From: Mesostigma viride
Taxonomy: Eukaryota; Streptophyta; Mesostigmatophyceae; Mesostigmatales; Mesostigmataceae
Assembly: GCA_009746045.1 (NCBI GenBank)
Contig: RPFO01000535.1
Location: 7,501 to 71,500 of the forward strand
Length of the DNA: 64,000 nt
Direction of reading: 5' to 3'
Shown: positions 22,750-38,164 of the stretch, one piece after another
How the letters are laid out: every line of letters begins with the position of its first letter
How positions within the stretch are numbered: the stretch's first letter is position 1
Notes under the pieces: model-generated
What the model was told of the DNA's origin: nothing
Seen by the model: the letters and a program-made list of their open reading frames with translations, nothing else
Databases searched by the model: none
Made by a program: the position numbers and the translations under genes

Positions 22750-25700
22750 CTCACATGTACACACACCGCGCACGCTTGGGGCGGCTGCACACACACGTAC
22801 CTACACCGCGCACGCAAGGGGCGGCTGCACACACACGTACATACACCGCGCACGCAAGGGGCGGCTGCACACATACGTACACACACCGTGCACGCAAGGG
22901 GCGGCTGCACACACACGTACATACACCATGCACGCAAGGGGCTGCACACACACTTACACACACCATGCACGCAAGGGCCGGCATGCACACACACTGGCAT
23001 ACACCGCGCACGCAAGGGGCGGCTGCACACACGTACATACACCGCGCACGCAAGGGGCGAGTGCACACACACGTACACACACCGCGCACGAAAGGGGCGG
23101 CTGCACACACACGTACACACACCATGCATGCAATTGCCGGCATGCACACACACGTACATCCACTGCGCACGCAAGGGGCAACTGCACACACATGTACACA
23201 CGCTCGGGGCGGCTGCACACACACTTACACACACCATGCACGCAAGGGCCGGCATGCACACACACTGGCATACACCGCGCACGCAAGGGGCGGCTGCACC
23301 CACATGTACATACACCATGCACGCAAGGACAAGGATTCACACACACGTACACACACCGCGCACGCAAGGGGCGGCTGCACACAAACGTACACACACCATG
23401 CACGCAATTGCCGGCATGCACACACACGTACATCCACCGCGCACGCAAGGGGCAACTGCACACACATGTACACACGCTTGGGGCGGCTGCACTCACATGT
23501 ACACACACCGCGCACGCAAGGGCCGGCTGCACACACACGTACATACACCGCGCACGCAAGGGGCAACTGCACACACACGTACATCCACCGCGCACGCAAG
23601 GGGCAACTGCACACACATGTACACACACCGCGCACGCTTGGGGCAGCTGCACTCACATGTACACACACCGCGCACGCTTGGGGCGGCTGCACACACATGT
23701 ACATCCACCGCGCACGCAAGGGGCGAGTGCAAACACATGTACATACACCGCGCACGCAAGGGGCAACTGCCCACACATGTACATCCACCGCGCACGCAAG
23801 GGCCGGCTGCACTCAATTGTACATACACCGCCCATGCAAGGGGCGGCTGCACACACACGTACACACACCATGCACGCAAGGGCCGGCATGCACACACAGT
23901 ACACACACCGCGCACGCAAGGGGCGGCTGCACACACACGTACATACACTGCGCACGCAAGGGGCTGCTGCACACACACTTACACTCACCATGCACGCAAG
24001 GGGCGGCTGCACACACACGTACACACACCGCGCACGCAAGGGGCGGCTGCACACACACGTACATACACCGCGCACGCAAGGGGCGGCTGCACTTACATGT
24101 ACACACACCACGCACGCAAGGGGCGGCTGCACACACACGTACATACACCGCGCACGCAAGGACCGGCTCCACTCACATGTACATCCACCGCGCAACCACG
24201 GGGCGGCTGCACACACACGTACATACACCGCGCACGCAAGGGGCTGCTGCACACACACTTACACACAAAATGCACGCTTGGGGCGACGGCACTCACATGT
24301 ACATACACCGCGCACGAAAGGGGTGGCTGCACACACACGTACATCCACCGCGCACGCAAGGGGCGGCTGCACACACACATACATACACCGCGCACGCTTG
24401 GGGCGGCTGCACACACACGTACCTACACCGCGCACGCAAGGGGCGGCTGCACACACACGTACATACACCGCGCACGCAAGGGGCGAGTGCACACACACGT
24501 ACACACACCGCGCACGCAAGGGGCGGCTGCACACACACGTACACACACCATGCACGCAATTGCCGGCATGCACACACACGTACATCCACCGCGCACGCAA
24601 GGGGCAACTGCACACACATGTACACACACCGCGCACGCTTGGGGCAGCTGCACTCACATGTACACACACCGCGCACGCTTGGGGCGGCTGCACACACACG
24701 TACACACACCGCGCACGCTTGGGGCGGCTGCACACACACGTACCTACACCGCGCACGCAAGGGGCGGCTGCACACACACTTACACACAAAATGCACCCTT
24801 GGGGCGACGGCACTCACATGTACACACACCGCGCACGCAAGGGGCGGCTGCACACACACGTACACACACCATGCACGCAATTGCCGGCATGCACACACAC
24901 GTACATCCACCGCGCACGCAAGGGGCAACTGCACACACATGTACACACACCGCGCACGCTTGGGGCAGCTGCACTCACATGTACACACACCGCGCACGCT
25001 TGGGGCGGCTGCACACACACGTACATACACCGCGCACGCAAGGGGCGGCTGCACACATACGTACCTACACCGCGCACGCAAGGGGCGGCTGCACACACAC
25101 GTACATACACCGCGCACGCAAGGACCGGCTCCACTCACATGTACATCCACCGCGCAACCACGGGGCGGCTGCACACACACGTACATACACCGCGCACGCA
25201 AGGGGCTGCTGCACACACACTTACACACAAAATGCACGCTTGGGGCGACGGCACTCACATGTACATACACCGCGCACGAAAGGGGTGGCTGCACACACAC
25301 GTACATCCACCGCGCACGCAAGGGGCGGCTGCACACACACATACATACACCATGCACGCAAGGGGCGAGTGCAAAAACATGTACATACACCGCGCACGCA
25401 AGGGGCAACTGCCCACACATGGACATACACCATGCACGCAAGGGGCGGCTGCACACACATGTACATCCACCGCGCACGCAAGGGGCGAGTGCACACACAC
25501 GTACACACACCGCGCACGCAAGGGGCGGCTGCACACACACGTACACACACCATGCACGCAATTGCCGGCATGCACACACACGTACATCCACCGCGCACGC
25601 AAGGGGCAACTGCACACACATGTACACACACCGCGCACGCTTGGGGCAGCTGCACTCACATGTACACACACCGCGCACGCTTGGGGCGGCTGCACACACA

Positions 25701-28700
25701 CGTACATACACCGCGCACGCTTGGGGCGGCTGCACACACACGTACCTACACCGCGCACGCAAGGGGCGGCTGCACACACACTTACACACAAAATGCACGC
25801 TTGGGGCGACGGCACTCACATGTACACACACCGCGCACGCAAGGGGCGGCTGCACACACACGTACACACACCATGCACGCAATTGCCGGCATGCACACAC
25901 ACGTACATCCACCGCGCACGCAAGGGGCAACTGCACACACATGTACACACACCGCGCACGCTTGGGGCAGCTGCACTCACATGTACATCCACCGCGCACG
26001 CTTGGAGCGGCTGCACACACACGTACATACACCGCGCACGCAAGGGGCGGCTGCACACATACGTACCTACACCGCGCACGCAAGGGGCGGCTGCACACAC
26101 ACGTACATACACCGCGCACGCAAGGACCGGCTCCACTCACATGTACATCCACCGCGCAACCACGGGGCGGCTGCACACACACGTACATACACCGCGCACG
26201 CAAGGGGCTGCTGCACACACACTTACACACAAAATGCACGCTTGGGGCGACGGCACTCACATGTACATACACCGCGCACGAAAGGGGTGGCTGCACACAC
26301 ACGTACATCCACCGCGCACGCAAGGGGCGGCTGCACACACACATACATACACCATGCACGCAAGGGGCGAGTGCAAAAACATGTACATACGCCGCGCACG
26401 CAAGGGGCAACTGCCCACACATGGACATACACCATGCACGCAAGGGGCGGCTGCACACACATGTACATCCACCGCGCACGCAAGGGGCGAGTGCACACAC
26501 ACGTACACACACCGCGCACGCAAGGGGCGGCTGCACACACACGTACACACACCATGCACGCAATTGCCGGCATGCACACACACGTACATCCACCGCGCAC
26601 GCAAGGGGCAACTGCACACACATGTACACACACCGCGCACGCTTGGGGCAGCTGCACTCACATGTACACACACCGCGCACGCTTGGGGCGGCTGCACACA
26701 CACGTACATACACCGCGCACGCAAGGGGCGGCTGCACTTACATGTACACACACCACGCACGCAAGGGGCGGCTGCACACACACGTACATACACCGCGCAC
26801 GCAAGGACCGGCTGCACACACATGTACATCCACCGCGCAACCACGGGGCGGCTGCACACACACGTACATACACCGCGCACGCAAGGGGCTGCTGCACACA
26901 CACTTACACACAAAATGCACGCTTGGGGCGACGGCACTCACATGTACATACACCGCGCACGAAAGGGGTGGCTGCACACACACGTACATCCACCGCGCAC
27001 GCAAGGGGCGGCTGCACACACACATACATACACCATGCACGCAAGGGGCGAGTGCAAAAACATGTACATACACCGCGCACGCAAGGGGCAACTGCCCACA
27101 CATGGACATACACCATGCACGCAAGGGGCGGCTGCACACACATGTACATCCACCGCGCACGCAAGGGCGAGTGCACACACACGTACACACACCGCGCACG
27201 CTTGGGGCGGCTGCACACACACGTACCTACACCGCGCACGCAAGGGGCGGCTGCACACACACGTACATCCACCGCGCACGCAAGGGGCAACTGCACACAC
27301 ATGTACACACACCGCGCACGCTTGGGGCAGCTGCACTCACATGTACACACACCGCGCACGCAAGGGCCGGCTGCACACACACGTACATCCACCGCGCACG
27401 CAAGGGGCAACTGCACACACACGTACATACACCGCGCACGCAAGGGGCGGCTGCACACACACGTACACACACCGCGCACGCAAGGGGCAACTGCACACAC
27501 ATGTACACACACCGCGCACGCTTGGGGCGGCTGCACACACACGTACCTACACCGCGCACGCAAGGGGCGGCTGCACACACACGTACATACACCGCGCACG
27601 CAAGGGGCAACTGCACACACATGTACATACACCGCGCAACCACGGGGCGGCTGCACACACACGTACATACACCGCGCACGCAAGGGGCGGCTGCACACAT
27701 ACGTACCTACACCGCGCACCCAAGGGGCGACTGCACACACATGTACATCCACCGCGCACGCAAGGGCCGGCTGCACACACACGTACACACACCATGCACG
27801 CAAGGGCCGGCTGCACACACACGTACATACACCGCGCACGCTTGGGGCGGCTGCACACACACGTACCTACACCGCGCACGCAAGGGGCGGCTGCACACAT
27901 ACGTATACCTACACCGCGCACGCAAGGGGCGACTGCACACACATGTACATCCACCGCGCACGCAAGGGCCGGCTGCACACACACGTACACACACCATGCA
28001 CGCAAGGGCCGGCTGCACACACACGTACATACACCGCGCACGCTTGGGGCGGCTGCACACACACGTACACACACCGCGCACGCAAGGGGCAGCTGCACAC
28101 ACACGTACATACACCATGCACGCAAGGGGCTGCACACACACTTACACACACCTTGCACGCAAGGGCCGGCATGCACACACACGTACATCCACCGCGCACG
28201 CAAGGGGCGGCTGCACACACACATACATACACCGCGCACGCTTGGGGCGGCTGCACACACACGTACACACACCATGCACGCAAGGGCCGGCTGCACTCAC
28301 ATGTACACACACCATGCACGCAAGGGCCGGCTGCACACACACTTACACACACAATGCACGCTTGGGGCAACGGCACTCACATGTACACACGCTTGGGGCG
28401 GCTGCACTCACATGTACACACACCGCGCACGCAAGGGCCGGCTGCACACACACGTACATACACCGCGCACGCAAGGGGCAACTGCACACACACGTACACA
28501 CACCATGCACGCAAGGGCCGGCTGCACTCACATGTACACACACCATGCACGCAAGGGCCGGCTGCACACACACTTACACACACAATGCACGCTTGGGGCA
28601 ACGGCACTCACATGTACATACACCATGCACGCAAGGGGCGGCTGCACACACACGTACACACACCATGCACGCAAGGAGCGACTTCACGCACAGGTACACT

Positions 28701-31700
28701 CACCATGCACGCAAGGGGCGGCTGCACACACACGTACACACACCGCGCACGCAATTAAGGGACGGCTGCACACACACGTACATACACCGCGCACGCAAGG
28801 GGCAACAGCACTCACATGTACATACACCATGCACGCAAGGGGCGGCTGCACACACACGTACACACACCATGCACGCAAGGAGCGACTTCACGCACAGGTA
28901 CACACACCATGCACGCAAGGTTCGGCTGCACACACATGTGCATCCACCGCGCACGCAAGGGGCGAGTGCAAACACATGTACATACACCATGCACGCAAGG
29001 GGCGGCTGCACACACATGTACATCCACCGCGCACGCAAGGGGCGAGTGCACACACACGTACACACACCGCGCACGCAAGGGGCGGCTGCACACACACGTA
29101 CACACACCATGCACGCAATTGCCGGCATGCACACACACGTACATCCACCGCGCACGCAAGGGGCAACTGCACACACATGTACACACACCGCGCACGCTTG
29201 GGGCAGCTGCACTCACATGTACACACACCGCGCACGCAAGGGCCGGCTGCACACACACGTACACACACCATGCACGCAATTGCCGGCATGCACACACACG
29301 TACACACACCGCGCACGCAAGGGGCGGCTGCACACACACGTACACACACCATGCACGCAATTGCCGGCATGCACACACACGTACGTCCACCGCGCACGCA
29401 AGGGGCAACTGCACACACATGTACACACACCGCGCACGCTTGGGGCAGCTGCACACACACGTACCTACACCGCGCACGCAAGGGCCGGCTGCACACACAC
29501 GTACATACACCGCGCACGCAAGGGGCGGCTGCACACACATGTACCTACACCGCGCACGCAAGGGGCGGCTGCACACACACGTACATCCACCGCGCACGCA
29601 AGGGGCAACTGCACACACATGTACACACACCGCGCACGCTTGGGGCAGCTGCACTCACATGTACACACACCGCACACGCAAGGGCCGGCTGCACACACAC
29701 GTACATCCACCGCGCACGCAAGGGGCAACTGCACACACACGTACATACACCGCGCACGCAAGGGGCGGCTGCACACACACGTACACACACCATGCACGCA
29801 ATTGCCGGCATGCACACACACGTACGTCAACCGCGCACGCAAGGGGCAACTGCACACACATGTACACACACCGCGCACGCTTGGGGCAGCTGCACACACA
29901 CGTACCTACACCGCGCACGCAAGGGGCGGCTGCACACACATGTACACACACCGCTCACGCTTGGGGCGGCTGCACACACATGTACCTACACCGCGCACGC
30001 AAGGGGCGGCTGCACACACACGTACATCCACCGCGCACGCAAGGGGCAACTGCACACACATGTACACACACCGCGCACGCTTGGGGCAGCTGCACTCACA
30101 TGTACACACACCGCACACGCAAGGGCCGGCTGCACACACACGTACATCCACCGCGCACGCAAGGGGCAACTGCACACACACGTACATACACCGCGCACGC
30201 AAGGGGCGGCTGCACACACACGTACACACACCGCGCACGCAAGGGGCAACTGCACACACATGTACACACACCGCGCACGCTTGGGGCGGCTGCACACACA
30301 CGTACCTACACCGCGCACGCAAGGGGCGGCTGCACACACACGTACATCCACCGCGCACGCAAGGGGCAACTGCACACACATGTACACACACCGCGCACGC
30401 TTGGGCAGCTGCACTCACATGTACACACACCGCACACGCAAGGGCCGGCTGCACACACACGTACATCCACCGCGCACGCAAGGGGCAACTGCACACACAC
30501 GTACATACACCGCGCACGCAAGGGGCGGCTGCACACACACGTACATACACCGCGCACGCAAGGGGCAACTGCACACACATGTACATACACCGCGCAACCA
30601 CGGGGCGGCTGCACACACACGTACATACACCGCGCACGCAAGGGCGGCTGCACACATACGTACCTACACCGCGCACGCAAGGGGCGACTGCACACCCATG
30701 TACATCCACCGCGCACGCAAGGGCCGGCTGCACACACACGTACACACACCATGCACGCAAGGGCCGGCTGCACACACACGTACATCCACCGCGCACGCAA
30801 GGGGCGGCTGCACACACACGTACACACACCGCGCACGCAAGGGGCAACTGCACACACATGTACACACACCGCGCACGCTTGGGGCGGCTGCACACACACG
30901 TACCTACACCGCGCACGCAAGGGCCGGCTGCACACACACGTACATACACCGCGCACGCAAGGGGCAACTGCACACACATGTACATACACCGCGCAACCAC
31001 GGGGCGGCTGCACACACACGTACATACACCGCGCACGCTTGGGGCAGCTGCACTCACATGTACACACACCGCGCACGCAAGGGGCGACTGCACACACATG
31101 TACATCCACCGCGCACGCAAGGGCCGGCTGCACACACACGTACACACACCATGCACGCAAGGGCCGGCTGCACACACACGTACATCCACCGCGCACGCAA
31201 GGGCCGGCTGCACACACACGTACATACACCGCGCACGCAAGGGGCAACTGCACACACATGTACACACACCGCGCACGCAAGGGGCAACTGCACACACACG
31301 TACACACACCGCGCACGCTTGGGGCGGCTGCACACACACGTACCTACACCGCGCACGCAAGGGGCGGCTGCACACACACGTACATCCACCGCGCACGCAA
31401 GGGGCAACTGCACACACATGTACACACACCGCGCACGCTTGGGGCAGCTGCACTCACATGTACACACACCGCGCACGCAAGGGGCGGCTGCACACACACG
31501 TACATCCACCGCGCACGCAAGGGGCAACTGCACACACACGTACATCCACCGCGCACGCAAGGGGCGGCTGCACACACACGTACACACACCGCGCACGCAA
31601 GGGGCAACTGCACACACATGTACACACACCGCGCACGCTTGGGGCGGCTGCACACACACGTACCTACACCGCGCACGCAAGGGGCGGCTGCACACACACG

Positions 31701-34700
31701 TACATACACCGCGCACGCAAGGGGCAACTGCACACACACGTACATCCACCGCGCACGCAAGGGGCAACTGCACACACATGTACACACACCGCGCACGCTT
31801 GGGGCGGCTGCACACATACGTACCTACACCGCGCACGCAAGGGGCGGCTGCACACACACGTACATACACCGCGCACGCAAGGGGCAACTGCACACACATG
31901 TACATACACCGCGCACGCAAGGGGCAACTGCACACACATGTACACACACCGCGCACGCAAGGGGCAACTGCACACACACGTACACACACCGCGCACGCTT
32001 GGGGCGGCTGCACACACACGTACCTACACCGCGCACGCAAGGGGCGGCTGCACACACACGTACATCCACCGCGCACGCAAGGGGCAACTGCACACACATG
32101 TACACACACCGCGCACGCTTGGGGCAGCTGCACTCACATGTACACACACCGCGCACGCAAGGGCCGGCTGCACACACACGAAAAACCACCGCGCACGCAA
32201 GGGGCAACTGCACACACACGTAAATCCACCGCGCACGCAAGGGGCGGCTGCACACACACGTACACACACCGCGCACGCAAGGGGCAACTGCACACACATG
32301 TACACACACCGCGCACGCTTGGGGCGGCTGCACACACACGTACCTACACCGCGCACGCAAGGGGCGGCTGCACACACACGTACATACACCGCGCACGCAA
32401 GGGGCAACTGCACACACATGTACATACACCGCGCAACCACGGGGCGGCTGCACACACACGTACATACACCGCGCACGCAAGGGGCAACTGCACACACATG
32501 TACACACACCGCGCACGCTTGGGGCGGCTGCACACACACGTACCTACACCGCGCACGCAAGGGGCGGCTGCACACACACGTACATACACCGCGCACGCAA
32601 GGGGCAACTGCACACACATGTACATACACCGCGCAACCACGGGGCGGCTGCACACACACGTACACACACCGCGCACGCAAGGGGCAGCTGCACACACACG
32701 TACATACACCATGCACGCAAGGGGCTGCACACACACTTACACACACCTTGCACGCAAGGGCCGGCATGCACACACACTGGCATACACCGCGCACGCAAGG
32801 GGCAACTGCACACACGTACATACACCGCGCACGCAAGGGGCGAGTGCACACACACGTACACACACCGCGCACGCAATTAAGGGACGGCTGCACACACACG
32901 TACATACACCGCGCACGCAAGGGGCAACGGCACTCACATGTACATACACCATGCACGCAAGGGGCGGCTGCACACACACGTACACACACCATGCACGCAA
33001 GGAGCGACTTCACGCACAGGTACACACACCATGCACGCAAGGTTCGGCTGCACACACATGTACATCCACCGCGCACGCAAGGGGCGGCTGCACACACATG
33101 TACATACACCATGCACGCAAGGGGCGGCTGCACACACCTGTACATCCACCGCGCACGCAAGGGGCGAGTGCACACACACGTACACACACCGCGCACGCAA
33201 GGGGCGGCTGCACACACACGTACACACACCATGCACGCAATTGCCGGCATGCACACACACGTACATCCACCGCGCACGCAAGGGGCAACTGCACACACAT
33301 GTACACACACCGCGCACGCTTGGGGCAGCTGCACTCACATGTACACACACCGCGCACGCAAGGGCCGGCTGCACACACACGTACATACACCGCGCACGCA
33401 AGGGGCAACTGCACACACATGTACACACACCGCGCACGCAAGGGGCAACTGCACACACACGTACACACACCGCGCACGCTTGGGGCGGCTGCACACACAT
33501 GTACCTACACCGCGCACGCAAGGGGCGGCTGCACACACACGTACATCCACCGCGCACGCAAGGGGCAACTGCACACACATGTACACACACCGCGCACGCT
33601 TGGGGCAGCTGCACACACACGTACACACACCATGCACGCAATTGCCGGCATGCACACACACGTACATCCACCGCGCACGCAAGGGGCGGCTGCACACACA
33701 CGTACACACACCATGCACGCAAGGGGCGGCTGCACACACACGTACACACACCGCGCACGCAAGGGGCAACTGCACACACATGTACACACACCGCGCACGC
33801 TTGGGGCGGCTGCACACACACGTACCTACACCGCGCACGCAAGGGGCAACTGCACACACATGTACACACACCGCGCACGCTTGGGGCGGCTGCACACACA
33901 TGTACCTACACCGCGCACGCAAGGGGCGGCTGCACACACACGTACATCCACCGCGCACGCAAGGGGCAACTGCACACACATGTACACACACCGCGCACGC
34001 TTGGGGCAGCTGCACTCACATGTACACACACCGCACACGCAAGGGCCGGCTGCACACACACGTACATCCACCGCGCACGCAAGGGGCAACTGCACACACA
34101 CGTACATACACCGCGCACGCAAGGGGCGGCTGCACACACACGTACACACACCGCGCACGCAAGGGGCAACTGCACACACATGTACACACACCGCGCACGC
34201 TTGGGGCGGCTGCACACACACGTACCTACACCGCGCACGCAAGGGGCGGCTGCACACACACGTACATCCACCGCGCACGCAAGGGGCAACTGCACACACA
34301 TGTACACACACCGCGCACGCTTGGGGCAGCTGCACTCACATGTACACACACCGCACACGCAAGGGCCGGCTGCACACACACGTACATCCACCGCGCACGC
34401 AAGGGGCAACTGCACACACACGTACATACACCGCGCACGCAAGGGGCGGCTGCACACACACGTACATACACCGCGCACGCAAGGGGCAACTGCACACACA
34501 TGTACATACACCGCGCAACCACGGGGCGGCTGCACACACACGTACATACACCGCGCACGCAAGGGGCGGCTGCACACATACGTACCTACACCGCGCACGC
34601 AAGGGGCGACTGCACACCCATGTACATCCACCGCGCACGCAAGGGCCGGCTGCACACACACGTACACACACCATGCACGCAAGGGCCGGCTGCACACACA

Positions 34701-36145
34701 CGTACATCCACCGCGCACGCAAGGGCGGCTGCACACACACGTACACACACCGCGCACGCAAGGGGCAACTGCACACACATGTACACACACCGCGCACGCT
34801 TGGGGCGGCTGCACACACACGTACCTACACCGCGCACGCAAGGGCCGGCTGCACACACACGTACATACACCGCGCACGCAAGGGGCAACTGCACACACAT
34901 GTACATACACCGCGCAACCACGGGGCGGCTGCACACACACGTACATACACCGCGCACGCTTGGGGCAGCTGCACTCACATGTACACACACCGCGCACGCA
35001 AGGGGCGACTGCACACACATGTACATCCACCGCGCACGCAAGGGCCGGCTGCACACACACGTACACACACCATGCACGCAAGGGCCGGCTGCACACACAC
35101 GTACATCCACCGCGCACGCAAGGGCCGGCTGCACACACACGTACATACACCGCGCACGCAAGGGGCAACTGCACACACATGTACACACACCGCGCACGCA
35201 AGGGGCAACTGCACACACACGTACACACACCGCGCACGCTTGGGGCGGCTGCACACACACGTACCTACACCGCGCACGCAAGGGGCGGCTGCACACACAC
35301 GTACATCCACCGCGCACGCAAGGGGCAACTGCACACACATGTACACACACCGCGCACGCTTGGGGCAGCTGCACTCACATGTACACACACCGCGCACGCA
35401 AGGGGCGGCTGCACACACACGTACATCCACCGCGCACGCAAGGGGCAACTGCACACACACGTACATCCACCGCGCACGCAAGGGGCGGCTGCACACACAC
35501 GTACACACACCGCGCACGCAAGGGGCAACTGCACACACATGTACACACACCGCGCACGCTTGGGGCGGCTGCACACACACGTACCTACACCGCGCACGCA
35601 AGGGGCGGCTGCACACACACGTACATACACCGCGCACGCAAGGGGCAACTGCACACACATGTACATACACCGCGCACGCAAGGGGCAACTGCACACACAT
35701 GTACACACACCGCGCACGCAAGGGGCAACTGCACACACACGTACACACACCGCGCACGCTTGGGGCGGCTGCACACACACGTACCTACACCGCGCACGCA
35801 AGGGGCGGCTGCACACACACGTACATCCACCGCGCACGCAAGGGGCAACTGCACACACATGTACACACACCGCGCACGCTTGGGGCAGCTGCACTCACAT
35901 GTACACACACCGCGCACGCAAGGGCCGGCTGCACACACACGAAAAACCACCGCGCACGCAAGGAGCAACTGCACACACACGTACATCCACCGCGCACGCA
36001 AGGGGCGGCTGCACACACACGTACACACACCGCGCACGCAAGGGGCAACTGCACACACATGTACACACACCGCGCACGCTTGGGGCGGCTGCACACACAC
36101 GTACCTACACCGCGCACGCAAGGGGCGGCTGCACACACACGTACA
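22750..36145. repeat. 40-bp minisatellite domain, segment 2 (13.4 kb)
   Basis: About 335 copies of the 40-bp unit, continuing segment 1 exactly across element A. There is higher-order structure: a block with CGCACGAAAGGGGTGGCTGC recurs at about 24309, 25271, 26276 and 26954, and a roughly 2.2-kb block at about 29980-32230 is repeated at about 33900-35990. No frame on the plus strand meets a stop for thousands of codons, because the unit has few T and no stop triplets. I treat all ORFs here as artefacts. Confidence 0.97.
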
Positions 36146-38164
36146 TCCAATTGCTGCTTTAGTTCCATTGGAGTGAGGGGCTGCCAGAGAAACATGTTTA
36201 TTACAAATGCGTGTTAGGCACACGTCCAAGCCATTAGCTAACCTAAGAATCTGCAGTTTCTAAGCTAACTAGGCCACACAACAGGGGCCGAAACATCATA
36301 CCAGTCATAAGGACCTGGGCCAGTCAAGAGGACCTGGGCTTTGTAACATCCTCATGGCAGCAAGGGTGGGTGGGTGGGAGCTGCAAAGAGGAGTGGTTGT
36401 TGCCCCGCCACAACCCTAAATATCCACCGTCTACCTAGTCGTAGGTGGGGTGGCGGACGCCAGCCCACTGACCAACAGGCCAGTGGCGCCGCGCCGCCCC
36501 CGGTCCACAGGACTGCCCCCGGTCCACAAAACAAATTGGACCCGGTCCGCAGTACCGTCCCCGGTTACCCCCCCCCACATCACCGTACCCCCCCCCCCTA
36601 GTACTGGCTACCAAGTCAGACCTGTCTACTGCGGCCTCCCCTCCCCCTTTGAGACTTCCGCAGGTCATAGATAGAACGAGCGTGAGCTCACAAAATCCAA
36701 TTGCTGCTTTAGTTCCATTGGAGTGAGGGGCTGCCAGAGAAACATGTTTATTACAAATGCGTGTTAGGCACACGTCCAAGCCATTAGCTAACCTAAGAAT
36801 CTGCAGTTTCTAAGCTAACTAGGCCACACAACAGGGGCCGAAACATCATACCAGTCATAAGGACCTGGGCCAGTCAAGAGGACCTGGGCTTTGTAACATC
36901 CCGCACCCACTACCTGGCCACTTGGCCGCAAGCTGTCGTATGGCCCAGACTTCTCGTCGCCCCCCTTGTCCCCTGCCGCTACCAGTGCTTCCATTAAACC
37001 AGGCGGCAATACAAGAGGAGAGCCAATCGTATCCCGGGACCCCCCACTATGGGGGGGGTTCTCACCCATGTGGGCACTGCCCTCGGCAGCCGCCCCTGCG
37101 GGTTCTGTCCGGCGATTCTTTGTACACCTTTCTTCACAGGCATAGCACCCCCGGCACCCCAATGACGCAGCTGCGTCTGGGATCCGCTATCGCCCCGCCC
37201 TAACATCCTTCCCCTTCCCCGCTGTGCACCGCCAGTCCCAACAACTCGTCCCCGCTTAAATTACGCGGCAACGACCCCGCCATTCCGCCCTGGCCGCCGG
37301 CCGCTGTCGCCTCACTTAATACGAAGAAATGTTAGGCTGTTTAGGATGCTGCCCCCCCTGGCGCTGGGGCTGCAGCCCTCCCGCTCCTGCGCTGGCCTGG
37401 GGGCTCGATTCCCCCTTCTTCCCATGCTCGTATAGCGCGCTCATGCACTATTCTTGACGATATTCATTAGCCAGGCCCAGCGCACGTGATCCACAACGAA
37501 ACTTGCCTGGGACGTAATTCCCCTCCGCCTGTAGCTGTTACCACCCGAGCACCACTATTGCCCCGCCTTAGCTGTCCGATCAAGAGTCACTCCCGCGTCT
37601 ATCCAGACCCCTCCCGCGAGCTCGGGGTGGCGAGTACAACGGGCGGGAAAAAGTAAAACAATCTGGCACTGGCAGCTACCGCCCGCACTTCGAATGGCAG
37701 TTTCTTGGGGTGCTGCCGACCCCCGTCGCGCAGCCGTCATAACCTTAAATTATCCAGGCCCCCGAATGATAATTCGGAGGCCGGTAGCTGTGATTTACAT
37801 TCGGCACCGCCATAGCAGTGCACACACGCCGTCAGTGGGCCGTCGACACAGCTGCAAAGAGGAGTGGTTGTTGCCCCGCCACAACCCTAAATATCCACCG
37901 TCTACCTAGTCGTAGGTGGGGTGGCGGACGCCAGCCCACTGACCAACAGGCCAGTGGCGCCGCGCCGCCCCCGGTCCACAGGACTGCCCCGGTCCACAAA
38001 ACAAATTGGACCCGGTCCGCAGTACCGTCCCCGGTTACCCCCCCCCACATCACCGTACCCCCCCCCCTAGTACTGGCTACCAAGTCAGACCTGTCTACTG
38101 CGGCCTCCCCTCCCCCTTTGAGACTTCCGCAGGTCATAGATAGAACGAGCGTGAGCTCACAAAA
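36146..38164 (+). mobile_element. Tandem pair of Helitron-like insertions
   Basis: Two copies of one element lie head to tail inside the 40-bp array: 36146-36695 (550 bp) and 36696-38164 (1,469 bp). Both start TCCAATTGCTGC and end GTGAGCTCACAAAA. They share 206 bp at the left and about 316 bp at the right. Copy 1 has 27 bp where copy 2 has 948 bp, so copy 1 is an internal-deletion derivative. The host reads ...GTACA|TACACC... with nothing duplicated, so insertion is between A and T. An AT target duplication with ends CC...AAA is the alternative. The 5' TC, A|T target, terminal palindrome and tandem arrangement recall Helitrons, but the end is not CTRR. No coding capacity is visible. Confidence 0.6.

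Noticed and set aside
36815..37740. Small ORFs in the longer Helitron-like copy
   Set aside because: Frames of 60-115 codons on both strands, no Rep or helicase motif, and GC-rich composition that yields open frames by chance.
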